NCBI GenBank assembly: GCA_003551705.1
Contig: PUNJ01000105.1
Coordinates: forward strand, 1-57,634
Reading direction: 5' to 3'
Length of the DNA stretch: 57,634 bases
Origin: Chloroflexota bacterium
GTDB lineage: Bacteria > Chloroflexota > Dehalococcoidia > UBA2247 > RBG-13-53-26
Part shown: one piece after another, positions 40,160 to 49,227 of the stretch
Layout: every line of letters begins with the position of its first letter
How positions within the stretch are numbered: the first letter of the stretch is position 1
The notes under the pieces: model-generated
Database searches by the model: none
What the model was told of the DNA's origin: nothing
Seen by the model: the letters and a program-made list of their open reading frames with translations, nothing else
Program-made: the position numbers and the translations under genes

Positions 40160-42832
40160 ATGGACAAGAAAAAAGCGCCGGTCAGCAATAGCAACACTGC
40201 TGTCGAGATAAGACCCGTCATCTTGGAAAATAGCGACGCCCTTGTCTTTACCGTCGATTTTCAAGGCAAGGTACTATTCGTAAATGACCTGTGTTCGAAA
40301 TTTACGGGATACGAACCGATAGAGGTAACCGGTAGAAACCTGGGAGACTTCATCCTTCGCGACGACCGTCCATTATGGTCTGCCTTGGTCCAGCGAGCAC
40401 TCGATGAAGGCCTACCCGGAATCGGGAATGACGCTGGCGAACAAGAAATCCGCCTGGTCCACGAAGAAGCTGGGGTGATCTGGGTAGGATGCAAACTCTT
40501 CCCCATGAGCAGGGGCCGGAGAGCAATGAACACGCTGTCGGGCTTCATGAGAGACCTTACCCAGGAAAAGCAGAGAGTGGCAGACCTCGAGTCCACATTC
40601 GAGGAACTGTGGCGTGCTTTTGAAGATACCAGGCTGGAGATCTTCAGGATAGACCGCCATTGTACCATAATCAGCCTGGAAGACCAGGTCGAGAATATTC
40701 TTGGCTATGAAAGTTCTCACGTGGATGGAAAGAAACTGGATGCTGCCGGCCTTGTCAGCCAGCCTGACTTGCAGGAACTCATCACCGCCTTCCAGTGTGC
40801 GGCGCAGCATCATAGCGACCTGCTCAAGTCCATAACAGTCCGGAAGAAGAATGGGACCACCGCCAACCTCCAAGTAAGAGTCAGGTATGACCGGAATACA
40901 GGTCACCTGGAGGGCATTTTCTACGTCTTGGCCGACGCTGGCCGGCTCAGGCGCATACAAGAGGACCTGAGGGTGGGTGAGCTTAAATACCGGCTCCTGG
41001 CCGAAAATGTAACCGACGTTATCTGGACTCAAGACAACGAAGGGCGATTCACCTACCTTAGCCCCTCAGTTAGAAGCCTGATTGGGTATAGCGTGGAGGA
41101 GGCCATGCAACTCATACCTCTCGAGGCTCTCTCGCATTCCTCCCGGGAACTTGCCCAGCATACGGAAGAGCAACGGCGCCAGCTTTTCGAACGTATAGGA
41201 CCAGCCGACGGCACCGACAGCCTGACCCAGGAGTATGAGCTGGTCCGCAAGGACAGGTCGAGAATATGGACCGAAACCGCCACAACTTTGCTTCGCGACG
41301 CCAGGGGCAGAAAGGTTGGCGTGCTGGGCGTGACACGAGACATTACCGAACGCAAGCAGGCGGAGCAGAGGTTACAACTGCTCTATGAGCAAGAAAAAGA
41401 GCTAAGGCAACAAATTGAAAGAGAGATGTCCAAGAGAATTGAGTTCACCAGGGCACTGGCCCATGAACTGAAGACGCCATTGACTCCCATACTGGCTTCC
41501 GTCGATTCCCTGCTGTCCCAATTGCATCAGGAGCCTCAGATCAGCCTCGCCTCCAACATTAGCCGCGGGGCCGAGACCTTGCGCCGCAGGATTGACGAAC
41601 TGCTGGACTTGGCAAAGGGCGAAATCGGGATGCTGCAGCTGGAGCTTGAGTGGATCGACCTGCTGCCCATCTTGCGCGATTCAGCGCAGTCCATCACACC
41701 TGTATCCGCCAGACAAGGACAATCCCTATTATTGCAACTGCCTCCATCGCTCCCACTGGTGCGGGCCGACGCCGGCAGGATACAACAAGTATTGTTGAAC
41801 CTTTTGCAGAACGCCATCAAGTTCACGCCCCGTGACGGCAAGATCAAGCTCCGTGCTAAGGAACAAGACTATGCTGTAATCGTGGAAGTACACAATACCG
41901 GGCCGGGCCTGGACAAGGAGGAGCAGAATCGCATCTTCGAACCATATCACCGGCTGCCCAAGAAACAGAGCAATGAACAACTGGGCGGGCTGGGACTAGG
42001 TCTAGCCCTATGCAAGACATTGCTGGATTTGCACGGGGGAAAGATATGGAGCAGAAGCCGTCCCGGCAAAGGGACCACATTCGGCTTTACGCTGCCTCTT
42101 CAACTAGACGGTTCCCGCCCCTCTTCGCCGGAAAGGATAGCAAAGCTGTGGAACATACTGGTTATAGAGGACGATAGAGAGACCCTGGACTCCATTGTCC
42201 TCGCCTTCGCCATGGACTGGCCTGAAGCCAATGTGCTCGCAACCCGCATGGGCGAAGAAGGTCTAGACCTTATCGAATCGGAGAACCCAGACATGGTCAT
42301 CCTGGACCTGGCATTACCTGATATGGATGGGTTCGAAGTCCTGAAGCAGATCCGCCTCTTTTCTCCGGTCCCGATAGTGGTCTTGACAGTGAGCAACGAA
42401 GAGGCATGTATTATCAAGAGCTTCGAGCTGGGGGCGGACGACCATATTTCCAAACCCTATAGAAAGAGAGAGCTGATATCACGATTGAAAGCCCAATTAC
42501 GAAAACGTACGGCCACAGATGGGGCATCCCCGATCATCTGCGGTACGCTACGCCTCGATCCCACCACATTTGAGCTTGACCACGGTGGAAGGCAGGTAAA
42601 CCTTACCGTGGTCGAGGGTCGAATCCTGAAGCACCTCATGAGAAATGCAGGCCATGTGAATCCGTATTCATCAATCATGGAAACCGTGTGGGGGGAGGAC
42701 CATGCCGAGGCCATTGAGAACCTGCGTGTGTACATTTCCTACCTCAGGCGCAAACTGGAGACCGACCCCGCACAACCCAAGCTGATACGCACCAAAGCCG
42801 GGGTAGGTTACTGGTTGGCAAAGCCCGAATAA
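40160..42832 (+). CDS. Soluble hybrid histidine kinase: PAS repeats-HisKA-HATPase-REC-OmpR winged helix
   Basis: LAHELKTPLTPILASVDSL, HATPase GGLGLGLALCKTLLDLHGGKI, ILVIEDDRETLDS...MVILDLALPDMDGFEVL...KPY, C-terminal LTVVEGRILKHLMRNAGHV...ENLRVYISYLRRKLE...RTKAGVGYWL. Confidence 0.88.
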   Translation: MDKKKAPVSNSNTAVEIRPVILENSDALVFTVDFQGKVLFVNDLCSKFTGYEPIEVTGRNLGDFILRDDRPLWSALVQRALDEGLPGIGNDAGEQEIRLVHEEAGVIWVGCKLFPMSRGRRAMNTLSGFMRDLTQEKQRVADLESTFEELWRAFEDTRLEIFRIDRHCTIISLEDQVENILGYESSHVDGKKLDAAGLVSQPDLQELITAFQCAAQHHSDLLKSITVRKKNGTTANLQVRVRYDRNTGHLEGIFYVLADAGRLRRIQEDLRVGELKYRLLAENVTDVIWTQDNEGRFTYLSPSVRSLIGYSVEEAMQLIPLEALSHSSRELAQHTEEQRRQLFERIGPADGTDSLTQEYELVRKDRSRIWTETATTLLRDARGRKVGVLGVTRDITERKQAEQRLQLLYEQEKELRQQIEREMSKRIEFTRALAHELKTPLTPILASVDSLLSQLHQEPQISLASNISRGAETLRRRIDELLDLAKGEIGMLQLELEWIDLLPILRDSAQSITPVSARQGQSLLLQLPPSLPLVRADAGRIQQVLLNLLQNAIKFTPRDGKIKLRAKEQDYAVIVEVHNTGPGLDKEEQNRIFEPYHRLPKKQSNEQLGGLGLGLALCKTLLDLHGGKIWSRSRPGKGTTFGFTLPLQLDGSRPSSPERIAKLWNILVIEDDRETLDSIVLAFAMDWPEANVLATRMGEEGLDLIESENPDMVILDLALPDMDGFEVLKQIRLFSPVPIVVLTVSNEEACIIKSFELGADDHISKPYRKRELISRLKAQLRKRTATDGASPIICGTLRLDPTTFELDHGGRQVNLTVVEGRILKHLMRNAGHVNPYSSIMETVWGEDHAEAIENLRVYISYLRRKLETDPAQPKLIRTKAGVGYWLAKPE

Positions 42833-42835
42833 CAC

Positions 42836-42856
42836 CCTGGCCGAAGGATGGCCAGG
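42836..42856 (+). terminator. Hairpin after the hybrid kinase
   Basis: CCTGGCC-GAAGGAT-GGCCAGG. Confidence 0.6.
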
Positions 42857-42873
42857 ATATCATAATAGCATCC

Positions 42874-42902
42874 TTACATTGTTCTAATACTGCCTTTATA
42901 TG
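42874..42902 (+). promoter_or_regulatory. Putative promoter of the molybdoenzyme operon
   Basis: TTACAT - 17 bp - TATATG, about 150 nt upstream of the ATG. Confidence 0.4.
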
Positions 42903-43053
42903 ATTGATATATAGTCGTTTACGAGCCTCAATTTGGAGGCGGTTCTATCAAATCCGGCTTACGACAAAGGCCAGCCGTGTATGGACTTGGCCGGCCAGGC
43001 GCCGGAATGCCATCTGCAAAATAAGGGCAAATCATCCCCGCTCAGGGAGGACC

Positions 43054-45291
43054 ATGACCTTTGCTAAGACAAGGCTGGAGACCGGGGGAAAGGTGGTTCG
43101 GACCGTATGCCCGCTGGGCTGCGGTATCGGTTGCGGTATTCTTGCCCACACCAAGGACAGCGTTCTCACCAGGGTTGAACCGGGGGACCATCCCGGCACC
43201 GGGCACATATGCGCCAGAGGACTGTGTGGCCCCAAACTGGTGTACCACCACGACAGGCTAAAGCATCCCTTGAAACGGCAAGGGCGGCGCGGGGAAGGAA
43301 AATGGGAACGGGTATCCTGGGAAGAAGCCATGGATTCCATCGCCGGCAGGTTCAGCGAGATAGCCGCCAAATACGGCTCCAGCGCCCTCGCCTTTGTTTC
43401 TACGGGAGTAGGCGCAATGACAAACCTGCTGACCGTTGGCTTTGCCGGGGCCTGCCAGGGGACCTTCATCCTGCCCGCCGGACTCGGCGATTCTGCAGGA
43501 CCTTGCGCCGACCAGGTATGCTTTGGTTCCTTCATGTGGTTCGGTGAGGATTACTTGAACCGCTTCGATATCCCCACGCTGTGCCTTGTCTGGGGCAATA
43601 ATCCAGCCGAAACCGAGCCGTTCAAGTGGCGCCGTATCAGGGACGCCACCGAACAAGGAGCCAGACTTATTGTCATCGATCCCAGATTTACCACAACAGC
43701 CTCGAAGGCGGATGAATATATCCCCATCAGGCGCGGCACAGATGCCGCTCTGGCACTCGGCATGATGCAGGTTATTCTGAAGAGAGAGTTGCACGATATC
43801 CCCTTCATCACGAAACATACTGTTGGACCCTTCCTGGTCAGGGATGACAACGGCCTCTTCCTCCGGGGCAGGGACATCGGCCTGCCGGATGCTGATGCTT
43901 ACCTCGTCTGGGACCAGCATACCTTCCAGCCGTCTGCACATGCGACAGCCGGGACAAAACCTGCACTCACCGGATCCTATCAAGCCTCCGGTATAGCCTG
44001 CAGGCCAGCCTTCCAAAGGTTGTCGGACATGACGGCCGGTTACACCCCGGACAGGGTGGCGGAAATTACCGAAGTACCAGCCGCGACGATCACTGCACTG
44101 GCTATCGAATATGCCGCTGCCAGACCTGCTGCCTCTTACCGGGGCATGGGCTGCACGCGCGGCTCCTTTCACGGAGACCTCAGTTTCCGCGCCATCAACA
44201 CTCTGGCGGCTATCACCGGCAATATCAGCTTCGAAGGTCACTCGACCACGATGCACGACATGGCCCTGTTCTTCACCCATGGTTTCCCATCCTTCGTCAC
44301 CCTGCTGCAGTCCTACGAAGCCATAACCGCCGGCAACCCCCACCCTATCAAAGCCTTATGGCTAGCCAGACACAACCTGGTGAACCAGGACCCCAACTTC
44401 AACAAGATAACCGGTGAGCTTATACCCGACCTGGAATTCATAGTGGCGGTGGACATGTTCATGACCACCACAGCCATGTATGCCGACATCGTCCTGCCGG
44501 TGGCCAGCTTCTACGAATTTAATGACCTGATCGTTCCCATAGGCAACGGCTCCCATCCATATCTGCAGCTCCAGCAGAAAGTGATCGAGCCTTTATATGA
44601 ATCAAAGTCCGACCTGGATATCTACAGTACCCTGGCGAAACGCCTGGGACTGGAGGGTTACCTGGACCAAGGCGATGAAGACTATATAAGGACCATGCTG
44701 GGCACGGGGCACCCATCCCTGGAAAACATTACCTTGGAGAGACTCAGGGAAAGTCCCATGCCGCCCGCACCCCATGATGTTCCCGACTTTGCCACGACTT
44801 CCGGGCGGCTCGAGTTCTACTGCGAACGGCTGGTCCACCTTGGCCAGGAGTTGCCGATCCACATGGAACCCCTGGAGAGCAGCTGTTCGAAACTGGCGGA
44901 CAGGTACCCGCTGTCTTTCTCCCAAACACACCCGAAATACCGGCTGCACACCATGTTCACCAACATACCGTGGATACGTGAACTCGACCCTGAACCGCTT
45001 CTTGAAATGAACCCCGTCGATGCTGCTCCGAGAGGGATCGAGGACGGTGATCTGGTACGGGTGTACAACAATAGAGGCGAAATCAGGCTCAGGGCCGCGG
45101 TGCATCCAGGCATCAGACCCGGGCAGACCAATGTATGTCAAGGCTGGTCTCCAAGCCACTATCATAGCGGGACTCACCAGGCATTGACCCATGAAACCAT
45201 AAACCCTGCTCAAGCTGCTATATACGAGCCCAACTCGGCCTTCTATGATGTGCAGGTCGAGGTTGAGAAAGCGAGCGAAGAGCAAACGTGA
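43054..45291 (+). CDS. Molybdopterin-dependent oxidoreductase (DMSO reductase/MopB family), catalytic subunit
   Basis: N-terminal FeS motif CPLGCGIGC...HICARGLCGPK, WEEAMDSIAGRF, GNNPAETEP, IVIDPRFTTTASKADEYIPIRRGTDAALALGM; RBS GGGAGG. Confidence 0.9.
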   Translation: MTFAKTRLETGGKVVRTVCPLGCGIGCGILAHTKDSVLTRVEPGDHPGTGHICARGLCGPKLVYHHDRLKHPLKRQGRRGEGKWERVSWEEAMDSIAGRFSEIAAKYGSSALAFVSTGVGAMTNLLTVGFAGACQGTFILPAGLGDSAGPCADQVCFGSFMWFGEDYLNRFDIPTLCLVWGNNPAETEPFKWRRIRDATEQGARLIVIDPRFTTTASKADEYIPIRRGTDAALALGMMQVILKRELHDIPFITKHTVGPFLVRDDNGLFLRGRDIGLPDADAYLVWDQHTFQPSAHATAGTKPALTGSYQASGIACRPAFQRLSDMTAGYTPDRVAEITEVPAATITALAIEYAAARPAASYRGMGCTRGSFHGDLSFRAINTLAAITGNISFEGHSTTMHDMALFFTHGFPSFVTLLQSYEAITAGNPHPIKALWLARHNLVNQDPNFNKITGELIPDLEFIVAVDMFMTTTAMYADIVLPVASFYEFNDLIVPIGNGSHPYLQLQQKVIEPLYESKSDLDIYSTLAKRLGLEGYLDQGDEDYIRTMLGTGHPSLENITLERLRESPMPPAPHDVPDFATTSGRLEFYCERLVHLGQELPIHMEPLESSCSKLADRYPLSFSQTHPKYRLHTMFTNIPWIRELDPEPLLEMNPVDAAPRGIEDGDLVRVYNNRGEIRLRAAVHPGIRPGQTNVCQGWSPSHYHSGTHQALTHETINPAQAAIYEPNSAFYDVQVEVEKASEEQT

Positions 45292-45878
45292 ATAAGCGGT
45301 ACGCCCTCGTCATCGACATGCACCGGTGCACAGGCTGCCAGGCCTGTGTGTTGGCCTGCAAGGTAGAGCATGATTTTCAGACAGGCTCAGGCATGAGGAT
45401 GGACAGGAGCGGCAGACATTCTATCGGGATGGATACAGCCGCGGGAGAGTTCCCCAACCTGTTTATGCACTTCCGGCCAATTGCCTGCATGCACTGCGAG
45501 AGTCCGCCCTGCGCCGGCGTCTGCCCAGAAGGAGCCCTATACAAGGATATTGGAGGCATAGTGGTCTTGGACCAAGCAAAGTGCAACGGCTGCCAGGCAT
45601 GTATACCGGCTTGCCCGTACCAGGCCGTTTTCTACGAAGCTGGCCGAGATTCGGTGTTCAAATGCGATCTTTGCAGTGAGCGGGTGAAGGATGGATTCGA
45701 ACCCTTCTGCGTCGTCTGCTGCGGCGAGGAAGCAATCTATTTCGGCGACATCATGGACCCGGGCAGCCGGGCTTCACAAATCATAGCGGGAAAGAGTGCG
45801 GTCCCACTCAAAGAGGAACTATTGACAGGGCCCGGCACTCACTACTGTCCGCCAAGGCCCCGGCGCGGTCGGGGCTAG
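45288..45878 (+). CDS. 4Fe-4S dicluster ferredoxin-type subunit (DmsB-like)
   Basis: CTGCQACVLACKVEH, CMHCESPPCAGVCPEGA, CNGCQACIPACPYQA, CDLCSERVK; GTG start overlaps the stop of the catalytic subunit. Confidence 0.9.
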   Translation: MNKRYALVIDMHRCTGCQACVLACKVEHDFQTGSGMRMDRSGRHSIGMDTAAGEFPNLFMHFRPIACMHCESPPCAGVCPEGALYKDIGGIVVLDQAKCNGCQACIPACPYQAVFYEAGRDSVFKCDLCSERVKDGFEPFCVVCCGEEAIYFGDIMDPGSRASQIIAGKSAVPLKEELLTGPGTHYCPPRPRRGRG

Positions 45879-45905
45879 CCATCAACTTTGGAGGAGGTGA
45901 ACTTG

Positions 45906-47000
45906 ATGTTGACCAAATATGACGAGTTTATGTGCCACCAGATACCCTCTACCATGGACCATCCGTATACCAGCGCTCGAGAATGGACGGAGAGAACATG
46001 GTTCAGCGCCCATGACATCTCGGGGAAGATGCACATGGTAAGCAGCATCGGCCTGTATCCCAATCGCAATATCATCGATACCTACGGCGCAGTAGCTATA
46101 GATGGCAAGATGGAGTACCTGGTAAGGGCTTCACGCGAACTCCGGCCGGCGCGGGACGAAACAAAGATCGGGCCCTTCACCTATGAAATCGTCGAACCGA
46201 TGAAGAAAGTTCGCAAGTCACTCGCCGAGAACGAACATGGTCTGAGCTACGACATCCTCTTCGATGCGTCCTTCCCGGCCCTTGAGGAACAACCGCAGTT
46301 CTCCCGGCACAGGGGCAGGGTGCAGGAGAACATCGTTCGTTATGTGCAAATGGGTCGACCCAGCGGCTGGATCAAGGTGGACGGCAAGACCTACGACATC
46401 GACAGCAACACCTGGCGAGCAGAGAGAGACCATTCGTGGGGCATCAGGCGGGGAGGAGGGGTGCCGGAAACGGGCGTGCAGCCCGGCGAGATTCCGGAAG
46501 GGTACCTTTTCAACTTCCTGGTGGTCCAGTTTGATTCCTGGTGCGCCAGCTATCATATCAGAGAGCTATGGGACGGCACGCGGCTGATGTTCAGCGGCGG
46601 CATAGCCTACCCCCTGGGGAGCCCGGTCAAAGAAATACCTTTAACGGACGTAGACCATTTCTTCAAATTCCGGCCGGATATGCGATTTCCGACCGGTGCC
46701 GATGTAGTTTTGAAGGGACCGGACGGCCTCAAGAAAGAGCTTTCCCTCAAGCCCTTGGGTTGCTGCTATCTGAGGCCGGGCGGGTACTTCGGCTACAACG
46801 AATTCACCCATGGCTTGTGGATGGGCCAGTCCTGGATGGACGGGCTCAGGCTGGATATATCGGATCCGGCGGTGGTGAGGGACATAAGCTTCCTTGACGA
46901 CGTAATGTGTGAAGTCAGGTGCGGCGACGAAGTGGGCTACGGCATCACCGAGATCGTGGTTACGGGCAAGTACCCCAGGTATGGGTACGAGGGTTACTAG
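45906..47000 (+). CDS. Lipocalin-like protein (ERDHSWGIR motif; DUF7064/7065-type), paralog 1
   Basis: 364 aa; AGGAGG RBS; co-linear similarity to paralog 2. Confidence 0.72.
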   Translation: MLTKYDEFMCHQIPSTMDHPYTSAREWTERTWFSAHDISGKMHMVSSIGLYPNRNIIDTYGAVAIDGKMEYLVRASRELRPARDETKIGPFTYEIVEPMKKVRKSLAENEHGLSYDILFDASFPALEEQPQFSRHRGRVQENIVRYVQMGRPSGWIKVDGKTYDIDSNTWRAERDHSWGIRRGGGVPETGVQPGEIPEGYLFNFLVVQFDSWCASYHIRELWDGTRLMFSGGIAYPLGSPVKEIPLTDVDHFFKFRPDMRFPTGADVVLKGPDGLKKELSLKPLGCCYLRPGGYFGYNEFTHGLWMGQSWMDGLRLDISDPAVVRDISFLDDVMCEVRCGDEVGYGITEIVVTGKYPRYGYEGY

Positions 47001-47067
47001 CACTCCTTCAAAGGGTGGCGGCTACCGGCCCGGTGATCGACCCAGTATGGATGGAAAGGGGTCTTGA

Positions 47068-48162
47068 ATGCTGACCAAATACGATGAATATCTGTGCCAT
47101 CAAATACCGTCCACATTCGATCATGTGGAGACAAGCAGCCGGCAATGGACGGAGAGGATCATACTCCATACCCATGACACGACAGGGCAGCTTCACATGA
47201 GCAACGGGTTCGGACTCTACCGGAACCGGAATATCATTGATGCTTTCGCCTGCCTTACAGTCGATGGCAAGACCCAGTACAACGTCAGGGCTTCTCGAGA
47301 GCTTCTGCCGCAGATCGATGAGGTCAAGGTAGGCCCGTTTTCCTACGAAGTAACGGAGCCTCTCAAGAAGGTCCGCTATACTCTGCAGGACAACGAATAC
47401 GGTCTCAGCTACGATCTGATGTTCAATGGAGTAATGCCCGCGCATGAAGAGGATGCCCAGTTCTTCCGGTTGAAAGGCAGGGTGGAAGAGGATATGCAGC
47501 GTTTCGACCAGGTAGGAAGGGCCAGCGGTTGGATCAAGGTAGAGGGCAAGACCTACAGTCTCGATGAATCGAATTTCTATGTGGAGAGGGACCATTCATG
47601 GGGAATCAGGCGGGGCGGGGGCGTACCCGAAACAGGAGTGGAACCCGGTGACATCCCCGAAGGCTACCTCTATAGCTGGGGCGTCATACAGTTCCCCTCC
47701 TGGGGAGCCGCATATCACATCAGGGAAAGCTGGGACAGCAAGCCGCTACTGGCCAGCGGCGGCGTCTTCTACCCCTATGGCACAGATAAGGAAGACCAAC
47801 ACTTCACCGCGATCGATCACAACTTCCAGCTTCGCCGTGACCTGCGCAAAATCAATTCGGGAGAACTCACCTTTCATCTGGCCGGGGGAGAACAGAAGAC
47901 CATTTCCATGCGCCCTCTGAGCTTCTGCTGCCTGAAGGCGGGCGGATATTTCGGCTACAGGGATTTCGTCCACGGCCAGTGGATGGGTCCGTACTTCATC
48001 GACGGTTTCAAGCTCGACCTTTCGGACCCTGCGGTTCTGGCTGACGTCTCTTTCCTGGACAATACGTCATGCGAGTTGCAGTGCGATGGTGAGACAGGCT
48101 ACGGGGTTTTCGAACTGGTCATAACGGGCAAATATACCAAGTACAATTTCGCTGGATACTAG
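47068..48162 (+). CDS. Lipocalin-like protein (ERDHSWGIR motif; DUF7064/7065-type), paralog 2
   Basis: 364 aa; MLTKYDEYLCHQIPST..., ERDHSWGIRRGGGVPETGV shared with paralog 1. Confidence 0.72.
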   Translation: MLTKYDEYLCHQIPSTFDHVETSSRQWTERIILHTHDTTGQLHMSNGFGLYRNRNIIDAFACLTVDGKTQYNVRASRELLPQIDEVKVGPFSYEVTEPLKKVRYTLQDNEYGLSYDLMFNGVMPAHEEDAQFFRLKGRVEEDMQRFDQVGRASGWIKVEGKTYSLDESNFYVERDHSWGIRRGGGVPETGVEPGDIPEGYLYSWGVIQFPSWGAAYHIRESWDSKPLLASGGVFYPYGTDKEDQHFTAIDHNFQLRRDLRKINSGELTFHLAGGEQKTISMRPLSFCCLKAGGYFGYRDFVHGQWMGPYFIDGFKLDLSDPAVLADVSFLDNTSCELQCDGETGYGVFELVITGKYTKYNFAGY

Positions 48163-48196
48163 GTTGGAATTTCAATTCGTTGAGGAGGTATAACCG

Positions 48197-49183
48197 GTGA
48201 CAAGCAGAGATGTTTATGAAGAATTGGCAGACATGCAGGACAAGGAGGATGTCGTTGGTATCCCGAAGACCGAGTCCTTCCTCAAGCTCCTGCGGCTTCA
48301 GTTTACTCCGGAGGAAGCCGAGCTGGCTTTGAAAGTGCGTTTCACACCCATGACCCTGTCCGAAATTCACGAGAAGACGGGCATGGACAAAGAACGGCTC
48401 AAAAACATGCTCCTGACCATGGCTGACAAGGGGACCGTGTTTTATGACCCGGCCGAAAAAGACCCTGCCTACAAGGTTGTAGGTTCGGCGGCGCCCGGAC
48501 TGATTGAGACCGGCCTCTGGGGCAACATAAAGTACCCCTACAGCATAGAGTTGGGCAAGGCGCTCTACAATGTACTGAAGGAATGGTGCGATGCGAAGCT
48601 CTGTACGCTGGGCTTTCCCTTCGCTCCGGTATGGGGTGGCACGATCGCTCTGCCCGTAGACGCCCAGCCCGCTGAAAACCTGGCCGAAATAATGAAGCAG
48701 AACGACCATTTCAGCGTGTCTCCGTGCCCCTGCCGCCTCTCTCACTGGCTAGTGGACCCAGGAAATCACTGTGATCACATTTTGGAGACCTGCCTGCACA
48801 CCGGCGAACTCAGTCGCTGGGCAGTGAAACACGGCATGGGGCGCCAAATAACACTTGATGAGACACTGGCCCTGCTCGAAGCTGCGACCAGGGACGGCCT
48901 CGTATCGACACTCAATATCAACGGATGTGTCTGCAATTGCTGCGTTGATTGTTGTGCCATCTTTCACGGACAAAAGAAAGGCGTTTCCGTCTTCGTCCCT
49001 TCACCGTTCGAGGCCAAGGTAGATGAAGATGCCTGCAATGCATGCGGCGACTGTGCTGATCGGTGTCCGGCAGATGCCATCCAGGTAAATGGCATCGCCG
49101 CTGTCCAGTCTGAGAATTGTCTCGGCTGCGGGGTCTGCGTTCCAAATTGCAGGAGCCAGTCCATGAAGCTGGTCCGCCGTTAA
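48197..49183 (+). CDS. 4Fe-4S binding protein with N-terminal helix-turn-helix-like region and Cys-rich centre
   Basis: CVCNCCVDCC, C-terminal ferredoxin CNACGDCADRCPADA and CLGCGVCVPNC; GTG start after GAGGAGG. Confidence 0.8.
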   Translation: MTSRDVYEELADMQDKEDVVGIPKTESFLKLLRLQFTPEEAELALKVRFTPMTLSEIHEKTGMDKERLKNMLLTMADKGTVFYDPAEKDPAYKVVGSAAPGLIETGLWGNIKYPYSIELGKALYNVLKEWCDAKLCTLGFPFAPVWGGTIALPVDAQPAENLAEIMKQNDHFSVSPCPCRLSHWLVDPGNHCDHILETCLHTGELSRWAVKHGMGRQITLDETLALLEAATRDGLVSTLNINGCVCNCCVDCCAIFHGQKKGVSVFVPSPFEAKVDEDACNACGDCADRCPADAIQVNGIAAVQSENCLGCGVCVPNCRSQSMKLVRR

Positions 49184-49227
49184 CGACTCAGTTGATTCTA
49201 TATATCCACTTATGGAAGGAGGCAACC

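Noticed and set aside
42904-43053. Upstream extension of the MopB ORF with RR pairs that could look like a Tat leader
   Set aside because: No hydrophobic h-region, no RBS at the upstream start, and a clear GGGAGG-ATG start exists at 43054
43258-44343. 361-aa antisense ORF within the MopB gene
   Set aside because: Antisense shadow of a GC-rich coding region; composition not protein-like
43054-45291. Selenocysteine-containing MopB
   Set aside because: The reading frame is continuous with no in-frame TGA before the natural stop
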